From NCBI GenBank assembly GCA_030667105.1, contig DAOUWN010000191.1:1-5092 (forward strand): DNA of 5,092 bases. The letters run 5' to 3'. Within the stretch, counting starts at the first letter, position 1; each line of letters begins with the position of its first letter. The stretch comes from Deltaproteobacteria bacterium (lineage in GTDB: Bacteria > Desulfobacterota > Desulfobacteria > C00003060). The translations under genes were made by a program, and so were the position numbers. Below the pieces are notes generated by a model that saw nothing but the letters and a program-made list of their open reading frames with translations, made no database searches and was not told the origin of the DNA. Shown one piece after another: positions 1-5,048 of this stretch.

Positions 1-1
1 A

Positions 2-553
2 CCCATTGGCAAGAACGTATCACTTCAATTTCTGGAGTACCATCCAAACCGGGGAAAAGGGTATGCGGTTCGATTCGGTATGCTAAAAGGACGCGGAGAA
101 CTTATCATGTTTATGGATGCTGACTACTCCGTTCCCATTGAACTTGTGGAAAAGGGAATTCAGTTACTCGAAGACGACTTCGATATCGCCATAGGCTCAC
201 GTACTGTTTCCGGATCTGTGATTAGCTATCACCAAAACCTCTTCCGTGAACTTTCCGGGAAAACATACACGTTTGTTCAGAATTGCTATCTCGGAATCAA
301 GTACAAAGACACCCAGTGCGGATTCAAGATTTTTAAAGCCCGGGCGGCACAGGAATTGTTCGGGAAGCAAAAGCTGGAAAGTGTCATCTTTGACCCCGAG
401 ATTCTATGGCTGGCAAAACGAGGTGGTTTTAAAGTGGCCGAATTCCCGGTTCAATGGCGCCATGTGGAAGATTCACGAATACATTATGACAATATCAAAA
501 AGTCTCTGTTTGTTTTCCAGGAATTATTCAGAATTCGAATGCTTCACAGATGA
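2..553 (+). CDS. Family-2 glycosyltransferase, polyprenyl/dolichyl-phosphate sugar transferase type (5' partial)
   Basis: The reading frame is open from base 2 to the TGA at 551-553, giving 183 visible residues; the N-terminus lies left of the window. The protein resembles GT-A fold family-2 enzymes of the dolichyl-phosphate beta-glucosyltransferase/mannose synthase group. These move a sugar from a nucleotide sugar to a membrane polyprenyl phosphate on the cytoplasmic face. Visible landmarks are NRGKGYAVRFGM at about residues 16-27, the metal-binding DAD of FMDADYS at 39-41, GSR at 65-67, DTQCGFKIF at 103-111, FDPEILWLA at 130-138 and EFPVQW at 147-152. All are in the family order and spacing. 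Missing are the first 60-80 residues, which normally hold the nucleotide-binding start (PxYNE-like). No transmembrane tail follows the catalytic domain, as in the soluble members. Donor sugar and role (glycan, lipid or S-layer glycosylation) cannot be read from this fragment. Family assignment is secure; the substrate is not. Confidence 0.92.
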   Translation, partial: PIGKNVSLQFLEYHPNRGKGYAVRFGMLKGRGELIMFMDADYSVPIELVEKGIQLLEDDFDIAIGSRTVSGSVISYHQNLFRELSGKTYTFVQNCYLGIKYKDTQCGFKIFKARAAQELFGKQKLESVIFDPEILWLAKRGGFKVAEFPVQWRHVEDSRIHYDNIKKSLFVFQELFRIRMLHR

Positions 554-691
554 GCCCGTTTCAAAACGTTTCAGTTTGTTCAAAATCAAGGCATGCGAAA
601 AAAATAACCGCAGGCATATGTGTGATATTCCGAGGATTATTTTTTGAGCATAACGCAGAGATTGGGCAAAAAGACCATTTATGGATGGACA

Positions 692-944
692 CTAGATAGC
701 TTTTTGGCAGGTGGGTGCGTATAGGGTGCAAAAGGGTGCGTCCAAGTCGTCTAATTTATTGACGGCTTTTCTGTTTGAACCGGGGATTAAGTGGCCATAA
801 ATATCAAGGGTAATACTGCCTGCAGGTCTCAATAAAAAGAAACAGCTCTTCCTTGGCCAACGGATCGATTTCCGGCTTAGCGTTAACCAGAAATCGTCGC
901 TCCTGCGTCCTAATACGTGCCTGCTGCGTGCATCTGAGCACATT
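692..944 (-). pseudogene. Tyrosine recombinase (phage-type integrase) relic with catalytic core deleted
   Basis: Two pieces of one integrase lie on the minus strand in different frames. The upstream piece, about 944 down to 812, reads EIDPLAKEELFLFIETCR. This matches the segment of phage-type integrases that opens the catalytic domain (usually PLTKEEvxxFLETCR). The downstream piece, about 820 down to the TAG at 692-694, reads SITLDIYGHLIPGSNRKAV followed by NKLDD. This is the usual C-terminal end and includes the nucleophilic tyrosine (DIYGHL). The stretch that should lie between them, with the first catalytic Arg and the HxLRH motif, is absent, roughly 450 bp by family spacing. The pieces meet near 810-822 at the sequence GGCAGTATTAC and are out of frame, so no active recombinase can be made. 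No SAM-like N-terminal domain is recognisable upstream. The gene would converge on the glycosyltransferase. It marks an old integrated element; no att sites or tRNA are visible. Confidence 0.85.
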
Positions 945-1002
945 CTAAGCGTTGTATGCCTGCATGTTTATGGTCTTCCTGACGTTTGCATCCGCCACAC
1001 CT

Positions 1003-1029
1003 TGAGGTTCTTCCCCAAAGTGCCGATAA
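1003..1029 (+). promoter_or_regulatory. Sigma-28 (FliA)-type promoter P1
   Basis: The -35-like element TGAGGTTC (1003-1010) and a perfect GCCGATAA -10 element (1022-1029) are separated by exactly 11 bp. The enterobacterial FliA consensus is TAAAGTTT-N11-GCCGATAA. A start of transcription about 7 nt past the -10 falls near 1036, immediately before the ATG at 1037. A second copy with the same architecture is at 3735-3761. A perfect -10 octamer with the exact spacer twice in one window is unlikely to be chance, but no expression evidence is available. Confidence 0.72.
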
Positions 1030-1036
1030 CAATAAT

Positions 1037-1138
1037 ATGGAAACCATCATGAAAACCATCGGTCTGATGGGCATCTTCGTCTTGGGAGCAGTACTCGCCT
1101 ACTATTGGGAAATGCTCAAACAAAAATGGCGGTCCTAG
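1037..1138 (+). CDS. Putative 33-aa single-pass membrane protein behind a sigma-28-type promoter
   Basis: The frame begins METIMKTIGLMGIF, continues as a hydrophobic segment (about residues 6-23), then AYYWEMLKQKWRS, ending at TAG 1136-1138. This gives one membrane helix with a basic tail. It lies directly downstream of the FliA-type promoter P1. The predicted transcript would start at about the ATG itself, so translation would be leaderless. Alternatively it could begin at the second ATG (1049), which has a weak GGAA at 1039-1042 and would give 29 residues. No good Shine-Dalgarno sequence is present. The same frame stays open after the amber codon to TGA 1289-1291, with a proline-rich linker and then a more protein-like stretch, so this may be the intact front of a longer gene broken by a stop. 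The family is not recognised. One alternative is the N-terminal anchor of the RmuC relic downstream, since RmuC proteins start with one membrane helix. Confidence 0.42.
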   Translation: METIMKTIGLMGIFVLGAVLAYYWEMLKQKWRS

Positions 1139-1291
1139 CTTCCAAAAACAGAAAGCCCCCACACCCACAAGGCTCCGCCTCAGGCGGACCAGCACAGGGG
1201 ATGCAGGCGACTGTTGCCTGTTCCGTTCGAGATCGAAAATCCTTATGCCCGCCTTTCAGTGATCGGTCCGGGGGGTGATATCTGGTCAAAT
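1139..1291 (+). other. Open continuation of the mini-gene frame past its amber codon
   Basis: In the frame of the 33-codon gene, 50 sense codons follow the TAG before TGA 1289-1291. The first part is Pro/His/Gln-rich (PKTESPHTHKAPPQADQ), and the palindromic repeat at 1174-1188 sits inside it. The second part reads LLPVPFEIENPYARLSVIG and looks like folded-protein sequence. I do not recognise it. It could be the decayed body of a tail-anchored protein whose front is the mini-gene, or an unrelated remnant. Confidence 0.3.
1174..1188. repeat. Short palindromic repeat TCCGCCTCAGGCGGA, copy 1
   Basis: A 15-bp palindrome with perfect 7-bp arms (TCCGCCT/AGGCGGA) around one base. Two more copies of the TCCGCC-NNN-GGCGGA type lie at 3193-3207 and 3239-3253. 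It has no T-run after it, so a role as terminator is not supported. A dispersed extragenic palindrome family is the likely explanation. Confidence 0.75.
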
Positions 1292-1383
1292 TGACTCCAT
1301 CAAAGACGACCACGACAACCAGACTCGCCTGCTTCGGCGCTTCTTCCGAACCCCACATGGCACGACACCCAAAACCACAGAAT

Positions 1384-1745
1384 ATGGACATGATCATATC
1401 ATTGACACACAACGACATTTTTGCCATACACGGTCTACCGAAAAGCGAGTTCTTATCATTCGCCCTGAAGATTGCCAGAGAAGGACAGGACCTGTACAAA
1501 CGGGTAGAAACCTTTGTCCAACATCTAGCCGAGATGGGCAAGTTTCTGGCAAGTTTCTGCTAAAGTCAGTCGAAGGTTACAACAAAGCGATTGCTTCATT
1601 CGAAAGACGTCTGTTGCCGGCGGTGCGGCGGTTTCATGATATGGGTGTTGCAACTTCGGAGTTAGTAGCCCCCGAAGCAATCGATACCCAGCCCAGCCTG
1701 CCATCAGCTATGCAAGATGACGAATCGATGACTGATGGTGACTAA
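1384..1745 (+). pseudogene. rmuC: RmuC-family protein, C-terminal fragment, frameshifted
   Basis: RmuC proteins are membrane-anchored, coiled-coil proteins with a nuclease-like core, linked to DNA recombination and limiting inversions. Here only the C-terminal tail is readable. From 1462 the frame gives ALKIAREGQDLYKRV, then a helix ending AEMGKFL. After a +1-type shift at 1538-1559 it continues with LKSVEGYNKAIASFERRLL, then PAVRRFHDMGV and a PEAID ending similar to the family's C-terminal (L)EPID, stopping at TAA 1743-1745. Removing one copy of the 11-bp tandem repeat GCAAGTTTCTG joins the two halves perfectly. The core domain and coiled coil (about 300 residues) are missing upstream. The codons from 1384 to 1461 are open but not convincingly RmuC. 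It is a broken gene rather than a sequencing slip alone, because most of the protein is absent. Family call fairly sure; the 5' limit is arbitrary. Confidence 0.75.
1538..1559 (+). repeat. 11-bp tandem duplication causing the rmuC frameshift
   Basis: GCAAGTTTCTG occurs twice in direct tandem (1538-1548 and 1549-1559). Eleven bases shift the frame by two, and the first frame then hits TAA at 1561-1563. With one copy removed the RmuC tail reads through without interruption, so this duplication is the inactivating event in this part of the gene. Confidence 0.9.
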
Positions 1746-1787
1746 TTTCTGTTGATGCGGGTTAGGATGGTAGTAACAGTCCAGCCC

Positions 1788-1832
1788 TTTGAAAAGGTTT
1801 GCAGCCAGTTTCAGGCAATTTGTTTGAAAAGG
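1788..1832 (+). repeat. Direct repeat TTTGAAAAGG x2 upstream of the MFS gene
   Basis: TTTGAAAAGG occurs at 1788-1797 and 1823-1832, 35 bp start to start, in the 109-bp gap between the rmuC relic and the transporter. The spacing is between three and four helical turns, so it could be a regulator half-site pair, but nothing else supports that. No clear -35/-10 promoter is visible in the gap. Confidence 0.35.
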
Positions 1833-1854
1833 CTAACATGATACGGATGGTATA

Positions 1855-3126
1855 GTGTCTGATCTACTCAGGAATCCCCTTCGCTACCGCTGGCTGATTT
1901 TTTGGATTTTGGCCCTGAGCTATGTCTTGGTCTATTTCCACCGTCTCTGTCCGGCGGTGGTGGCGGTTGACATGATGCGCGATCTTAACGCCGGAGGGGC
2001 CATGCTCGGGCTTTTGGGTTCAGCCTATTTCTATACCTATGCACTCATGCAGCTACCAGCAGGTCTTCTTTCCGATTCCTGGGGGCCTAGGCGAACCATT
2101 ACACTGTTCTTCGCGGTGGCCTTTATCGGCTCTCTGCTTCTTGGTTTGGCCCCAACTGTTTTGTGGGCAATTGTGGGGCGCGCCCTTGTCGGGCTGGGTG
2201 TCTCCATGCTCTTTGTGCCGACCATGAAGGTGCTGGCAGAATGGTTTCGTATCAGGGAGTTTGCCACTATGACCGGTATTCTTATGGCAATGGGTGGCAT
2301 AGGTACGCTGACCGCGGCTACTCCTCTGGCCTTGCTCAGCACCTGGATTGGTTGGCGCTTGTCTTTTGTGGTTGTTGGGATTGCTACATCAGCGCTTGCC
2401 ATCTTGGTGTGGTTGTTTGTTCGGGACCGGCCTGCAGATCTGGGTTGGCCCTCACCTTCGGAACAGTCAGTGACAAGTCCGCAAGCTGTCGGGCTGATGG
2501 AAGGCATGAAAAAGGTACTCGCATACCCACGATTCTGGCCTGTTGCGATCTGGTTCTTTTTTGACTGTGCTGTATTCTTTTCTTTTGGCGGACTTTGGGG
2601 AGGCCCATATTTAATGCAGGTCTACGGGTTGACAAAGGCTCAAGCAGGCCAGATCCTCTCTATGCTGGCTATCGGCATGATCGCTGGGAGTCCAATGCTC
2701 AGTGTTTTGTCCAACCGAGTTTTCCAAGGGCGAAAACCTGTGCTGGTACTGTCAAGCTTCGTTTTGCTTTGCCTTACTGCTCTTTTGGCTTTCTACACAG
2801 ACGGACTACCGATTGCAGGCCTTTACCTGATATGTCTTGGTCTCGGCATCTTTTCCAGTGCCGTTGTGGTAATCGGCTTTACGACAACCAAGGAACTGTT
2901 TCCTGTGCAGATAGCAGGGACATCCACGGGGTTAGTCAATATTTTTCCTTTTGCCGGTGGGGCCATTTTTCAGCCTCTGTTGGGATATGTCCTGGAAAGC
3001 CATGGCCGGGTGGGGGATGCCTTTACTCTGGCTGGTTACGAAAAGGCGTTTTTTGTGCTTTTCGTCTGCGGGATCATTGCCTTTGTGGCGAGTCTGTGTC
3101 TTCAAGAGACCCTGGCCAAGGAATGA
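1855..3126 (+). CDS. MFS family transporter, 12 transmembrane helices
   Basis: A 423-residue inner-membrane protein of the major facilitator superfamily, presumably a proton-coupled or exchange carrier for a small organic solute. The length and the two six-helix halves are typical. The loop between helices 2 and 3 carries the signature motif A as GLLSDSWGPRR (residues 70-80), and helix 4 carries R109 in RALVGLG. The central cytoplasmic loop spans about residues 190-222. Helices 10-12 include TKELFPVQIAGTSTG (345-359), FPFAGGAIFQPLLGYVLE (364-381) and a last helix at about 398-416. The GTG at 1855 is the first possible start after the in-frame TAA at 1834; GGATGG at 1845-1850 is a close ribosome binding site. 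A six-codon frame (1838-1855) starting with ATG overlaps the GTG and may couple translation. The gene stands alone: neighbours are a pseudogene upstream and intergenic repeats downstream. The substrate cannot be inferred. No truncation or frameshift is seen. Confidence 0.95.
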   Translation: MSDLLRNPLRYRWLIFWILALSYVLVYFHRLCPAVVAVDMMRDLNAGGAMLGLLGSAYFYTYALMQLPAGLLSDSWGPRRTITLFFAVAFIGSLLLGLAPTVLWAIVGRALVGLGVSMLFVPTMKVLAEWFRIREFATMTGILMAMGGIGTLTAATPLALLSTWIGWRLSFVVVGIATSALAILVWLFVRDRPADLGWPSPSEQSVTSPQAVGLMEGMKKVLAYPRFWPVAIWFFFDCAVFFSFGGLWGGPYLMQVYGLTKAQAGQILSMLAIGMIAGSPMLSVLSNRVFQGRKPVLVLSSFVLLCLTALLAFYTDGLPIAGLYLICLGLGIFSSAVVVIGFTTTKELFPVQIAGTSTGLVNIFPFAGGAIFQPLLGYVLESHGRVGDAFTLAGYEKAFFVLFVCGIIAFVASLCLQETLAKE

Positions 3127-3144
3127 AACTGGTGTCACTTCTAG

Positions 3145-3253
3145 GAGCCTGTCCGAGAAAGGCTGTTTTCCTCAATCTCTGCGTCAGGCTCATCCGCCGG
3201 AGGCGGACTCAAAATACTCAATGTATTCCTCCGATTAATCCGCCTGAGGCGGA
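3145..3253. repeat. Composite palindromic repeat unit downstream of the MFS gene
   Basis: The block starts 18 bp after the transporter stop. It holds an inverted repeat GAGCCTG (3145-3151)/CAGGCTC (3185-3191) and two 15-bp palindromes: TCCGCCGGAGGCGGA at 3193-3207 and TCCGCCTGAGGCGGA at 3239-3253. The two palindromes can fold alone or pair with each other across an AT-rich 31-bp spacer. The same palindrome type stands alone at 1174-1188. No T-run follows, so I do not call it an intrinsic terminator, though folded RNA here could protect or end the MFS transcript. It resembles a dispersed intergenic repeat; whether it is mobile is unknown. Confidence 0.7.
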
Positions 3254-3734
3254 CGCCTTCCTTGACTTTTCAAGAGGACACCAAGCTCACCAGATGTCCA
3301 TATTTTGTGCCCGTCCAGATGCCTTCTCGATCATAACTTGCTGCAATTACACCACATTCCAGAAAAAATATAGATTTCATTGTACTCCGCCAACAAGATC
3401 AGGATTCCAGCGATAAAGATCTCATTTGTTGATCCTCACTCAAAGAACCAATTTCCCAGCTACATTGCTGTCATTGATCTTGGTTTTTTCAAGGCCGCCA
3501 AAATGCAAGATGACTGCAATCAGGGGCAACTATTTGAAGGCCCGAATTGTCTATGTTACCGTACGAAGTCTATGATCCTGCCTGCATTGGTTCTTGCCTG
3601 AGGTCCCATCTTCTGTTATCAGACATCTCCGGCAGGGGGCCTACCTAACATCAAACAATGGTTAGAACAGTTTAAGAACACCTCGGTTCACCGTTTAGAA
3701 GGCTCTCCGGCCTTTCTTCCCCTTGTGCCAGCCT
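3254..3734. other. Intergenic stretch without a recognised gene
   Basis: No reading frame here resembles a known family. The longest is a 73-codon plus-strand frame with a TTG start at 3380-3601, without a ribosome binding site or coding character. A small stem AAGGC/GCCTT (3699-3703/3710-3714) followed by a pyrimidine-rich run lies just before promoter P2 and could be a weak terminator that insulates it, with low confidence. Confidence 0.5.
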
Positions 3735-3761
3735 TAAGGTTCTCCCTACATGTGCCGATAA
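3735..3761 (+). promoter_or_regulatory. Sigma-28 (FliA)-type promoter P2
   Basis: The elements TAAGGTTC (3735-3742) and GCCGATAA (3754-3761) are separated by exactly 11 bp. They match the FliA consensus TAAAGTTT-N11-GCCGATAA at six of eight -35 bases and all eight -10 bases. The expected transcription start is near 3768, giving a leader of about 32 nt that contains the ribosome binding site of the gene at 3800. It shares AGGTTC and GTGCCGATAAC with P1 at 1003-1029. Confidence 0.82.
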
Positions 3762-3783
3762 CCCTTACAACATAGCTTGTTTC

Positions 3784-3792
3784 AGGGGGGGG
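3784..3792 (+). promoter_or_regulatory. Ribosome binding site containing a G8 homopolymer
   Basis: AGGGGGGGG ends 7 nt before the ATG at 3800, so it serves as the Shine-Dalgarno sequence. It confirms that start, which is also placed sensibly after promoter P2. An uninterrupted run of eight G is prone to slipped-strand length change, which would alter spacing and translation efficiency. Confidence 0.7.
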
Positions 3793-3799
3793 TACAGCC

Positions 3800-4066
3800 A
3801 TGGAGTTTTTTCTTTCAACACAACTCAGCGTTCCATTATTGCAGGTCATTTTGCTCTTAGGGCTATCGACCACAGCACTGCTTTTTGGTAGAATCAAGCT
3901 AGCTCTGCTGATGAATTACGTTTTCACATTATTTTGGGGCTACGTGCATAATGGGGGCCTGTTTGACTCCGTTGGAAAGTTCACAATGTTCACTATGATA
4001 TACTTTAGTTTCGGCCTGGCTACTGTCGTACTGGCATCTATCGGATTTCTTATCCACGAGAGCTAA
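3800..4066 (+). CDS. Small hydrophobic membrane protein, 88 aa, sigma-28-type promoter
   Basis: An intact 88-residue inner-membrane protein of unknown function. Hydrophobic segments at about residues 11-29, 34-50 and 62-85 suggest three membrane helices. A short polar loop (about 51-61, containing NGG and DSVGK) separates helices 2 and 3, and a single Arg-Ile-Lys hinge (31-33) joins helices 1 and 2. There is no signal peptide cleavage site and no metal or catalytic motif. It gives the impression of a conserved hypothetical family from Desulfobacterota, but I cannot name it. The start is supported by the G-rich ribosome binding site and by promoter P2 about 40 bp upstream. This arrangement predicts expression together with late flagellar genes. 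That is an inference from the promoter only: no flagellar gene lies in the window. The gene appears monocistronic, with no recognisable gene after it. Confidence 0.82.
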   Translation: MEFFLSTQLSVPLLQVILLLGLSTTALLFGRIKLALLMNYVFTLFWGYVHNGGLFDSVGKFTMFTMIYFSFGLATVVLASIGFLIHES

Positions 4067-4799
4067 CCCTAAGAAACATTCCTGTGGTCAGTATCTGAGC
4101 ACATATAAGATGCGTTTTCACACCCACAGGACCTCCTTTCTCCTGTACCCCTATGCCTTTGGCAGAGATCGTGGATTCTGGGGCGACTTTTCCGTGTAGT
4201 AGTCCAGACTGATGTGGACTAACCGCCATTCTTCTGATACACATATGAAACCTTTGCTTTCCGTGTATTGGAGATCGTGGCAAGTGAGTTGTAGTCGGGT
4301 TTTGGCCGGTGTGAGTCTCGATCTTGCAAGGACACTGTGTTTTGACAACCCATGTTTTTTGACACAAATACCAGATGGAGATCTTTACAGCCCTTTGTGA
4401 TCCGCCCGAAAGACCCATTCATCCAGTCATGTCAATGTTACTTTTAATGCCACCAAATGAGCATTTCTTTTCCCAATAGCGGAACTTTATTATCCAATTC
4501 TTGGGCCGCTGACTCTGTTTTCACTGGGCTTAACGCATTGAAGTTAAAAGCAAAGACATTCACCCTGCTTGATCGGTATAATTCTTGCTGTACGAAGAGG
4601 TGACTTGTGCGCCGGACGTTGGAAGTTAGCTGGGCAACAAGGGTGAGGTGATCTTTGACAATTGGGAGAATGTGCTGGAAGACAGAGACGGGTTGAACTG
4701 GGATGTACTCAGGCAGTAATCTCTGACGGGTTCGGATTAGCGGACAAGGATGATACAAGGTGATCTTTGATGGGCTTGACAGTTAGGTCGGGGATGATA
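4067..4799. other. Stretch without a recognised gene
   Basis: About 730 bp in which no frame on either strand matches a family I know. Longer open frames exist on the minus strand (4444-4758, TTG start, 104 codons; 4050-4418, 122 codons), but both lack a ribosome binding site and overlap other open frames. Sequence structure seen: a hairpin TAGTCCA/TGGACTA at 4200-4206/4215-4221 with an 8-nt loop, and an imperfect direct repeat around AGGTGATCTTTGA at 4646-4658 and 4758-4770. It may be decayed coding sequence, but no alignment anchor is visible. Confidence 0.4.
4080..4131. repeat. Inverted repeat TCCTGTGG/CCACAGGA after the 88-aa gene
   Basis: Perfect 8-bp arms at 4080-4087 and 4124-4131 enclose 36 nt, starting 14 bp after the gene's stop. 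The loop is long and no T-run follows, so termination at this point is possible but weakly supported. Confidence 0.35.
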
Positions 4800-4854
4800 T
4801 CAGATATCTGACCAGGGCTTCTCTAGTTCGAGGCGGGAGATGGTTAGATATCTA
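4800..4854. repeat. Two AGATATCT-centred palindromes
   Basis: TCAGATATCTGA (4800-4811) is a perfect 12-bp palindrome and TAGATATCTA (4845-4854) a perfect 10-bp one. They share the core AGATATCT, with centres 44 bp apart. They could be paired operator-like sites, or chance in AT-rich DNA. No promoter or regulator gene nearby supports a function. Confidence 0.3.
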
Positions 4855-5048
4855 TAATGAAATCGGGCGATAAAATGTATAACGTGTGGCAAGGAAGATA
4901 CACTCAGCTTTTTGAACCTCTGAGCGTTGATATCGAAAATGAGATCTGTACTCTTACCTCCTAAAACCAACCGCACCAATAGTCTTTGCAGAGCCCCGCA
5001 CTGACGATCCCTTTTCTGGCTATTGTACAAACTAACCTTGAACTTCAT
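4800..5048 (-). CDS. Possible hypothetical protein, 82 aa, unrecognised
   Basis: A minus-strand frame from ATG (5046-5048) to TGA (4800-4802). A GGGGG run at 5056-5060 sits 7 nt before the start and could act as ribosome binding site. The product begins MKFKVSLYNSQKRDRQ, is strongly basic, and has a mildly hydrophobic middle (about residues 52-62) but no clear membrane helix or motif. I recognise no family. The stop codon lies within a 12-bp palindrome. The frame could equally be a chance opening or the remnant of a larger gene; the surrounding 1 kb has no convincing coding sequence. Listed as a candidate only. Confidence 0.27.
   Translation of the reverse strand: MKFKVSLYNSQKRDRQCGALQRLLVRLVLGGKSTDLIFDINAQRFKKLSVSSLPHVIHFIARFHYRYLTISRLELEKPWSDI

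Noticed and set aside
1136..1138. TAG read through as pyrrolysine to extend the mini-gene
   Set aside because: Pyrrolysine occurs mainly in methylamine methyltransferases; nothing here resembles those or carries the Pyl machinery. A plain stop or nonsense mutation is simpler.
1116..1541. 141-codon minus-strand frame opposite the rmuC relic
   Set aside because: Its product shows no family likeness and it overlaps the better supported plus-strand features; it is a shadow frame.
2123..2132. Minus-strand GCCGATAA (TTATCGGC on plus) inside the MFS gene as a third FliA promoter
   Set aside because: The base pattern at the correct N11 distance (CCAAACCA) does not resemble a -35 element, and no minus-strand gene follows.
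3380..3601. 73-codon plus-strand frame
   Set aside because: TTG start, no ribosome binding site, unremarkable composition and no family resemblance.
4050..4127. Minus-strand micro-ORF (GTG at 4127 or 4121) after a perfect AAGGAGGT at 4131-4138
   Set aside because: Only 23-25 codons, converging on and overlapping the 3' end of the 88-aa gene; the Shine-Dalgarno match lies in a polypurine run and is probably fortuitous.
4278..4293. Sigma-54-like TGGCAAGTGAGTTGTA
   Set aside because: It departs from the consensus at several positions, and no credible gene or enhancer site lies downstream.
4630..4719. Short plus-strand frame with protein-like codons (VIFDNWENVLEDRDGLNW)
   Set aside because: Closed by stops on both sides within about 27 codons, no start or ribosome binding site, and no continuation in neighbouring frames.
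4444..4758. 104-codon minus-strand frame
   Set aside because: TTG start, no ribosome binding site, no recognisable family and overlap with other open frames; coding cannot be supported.
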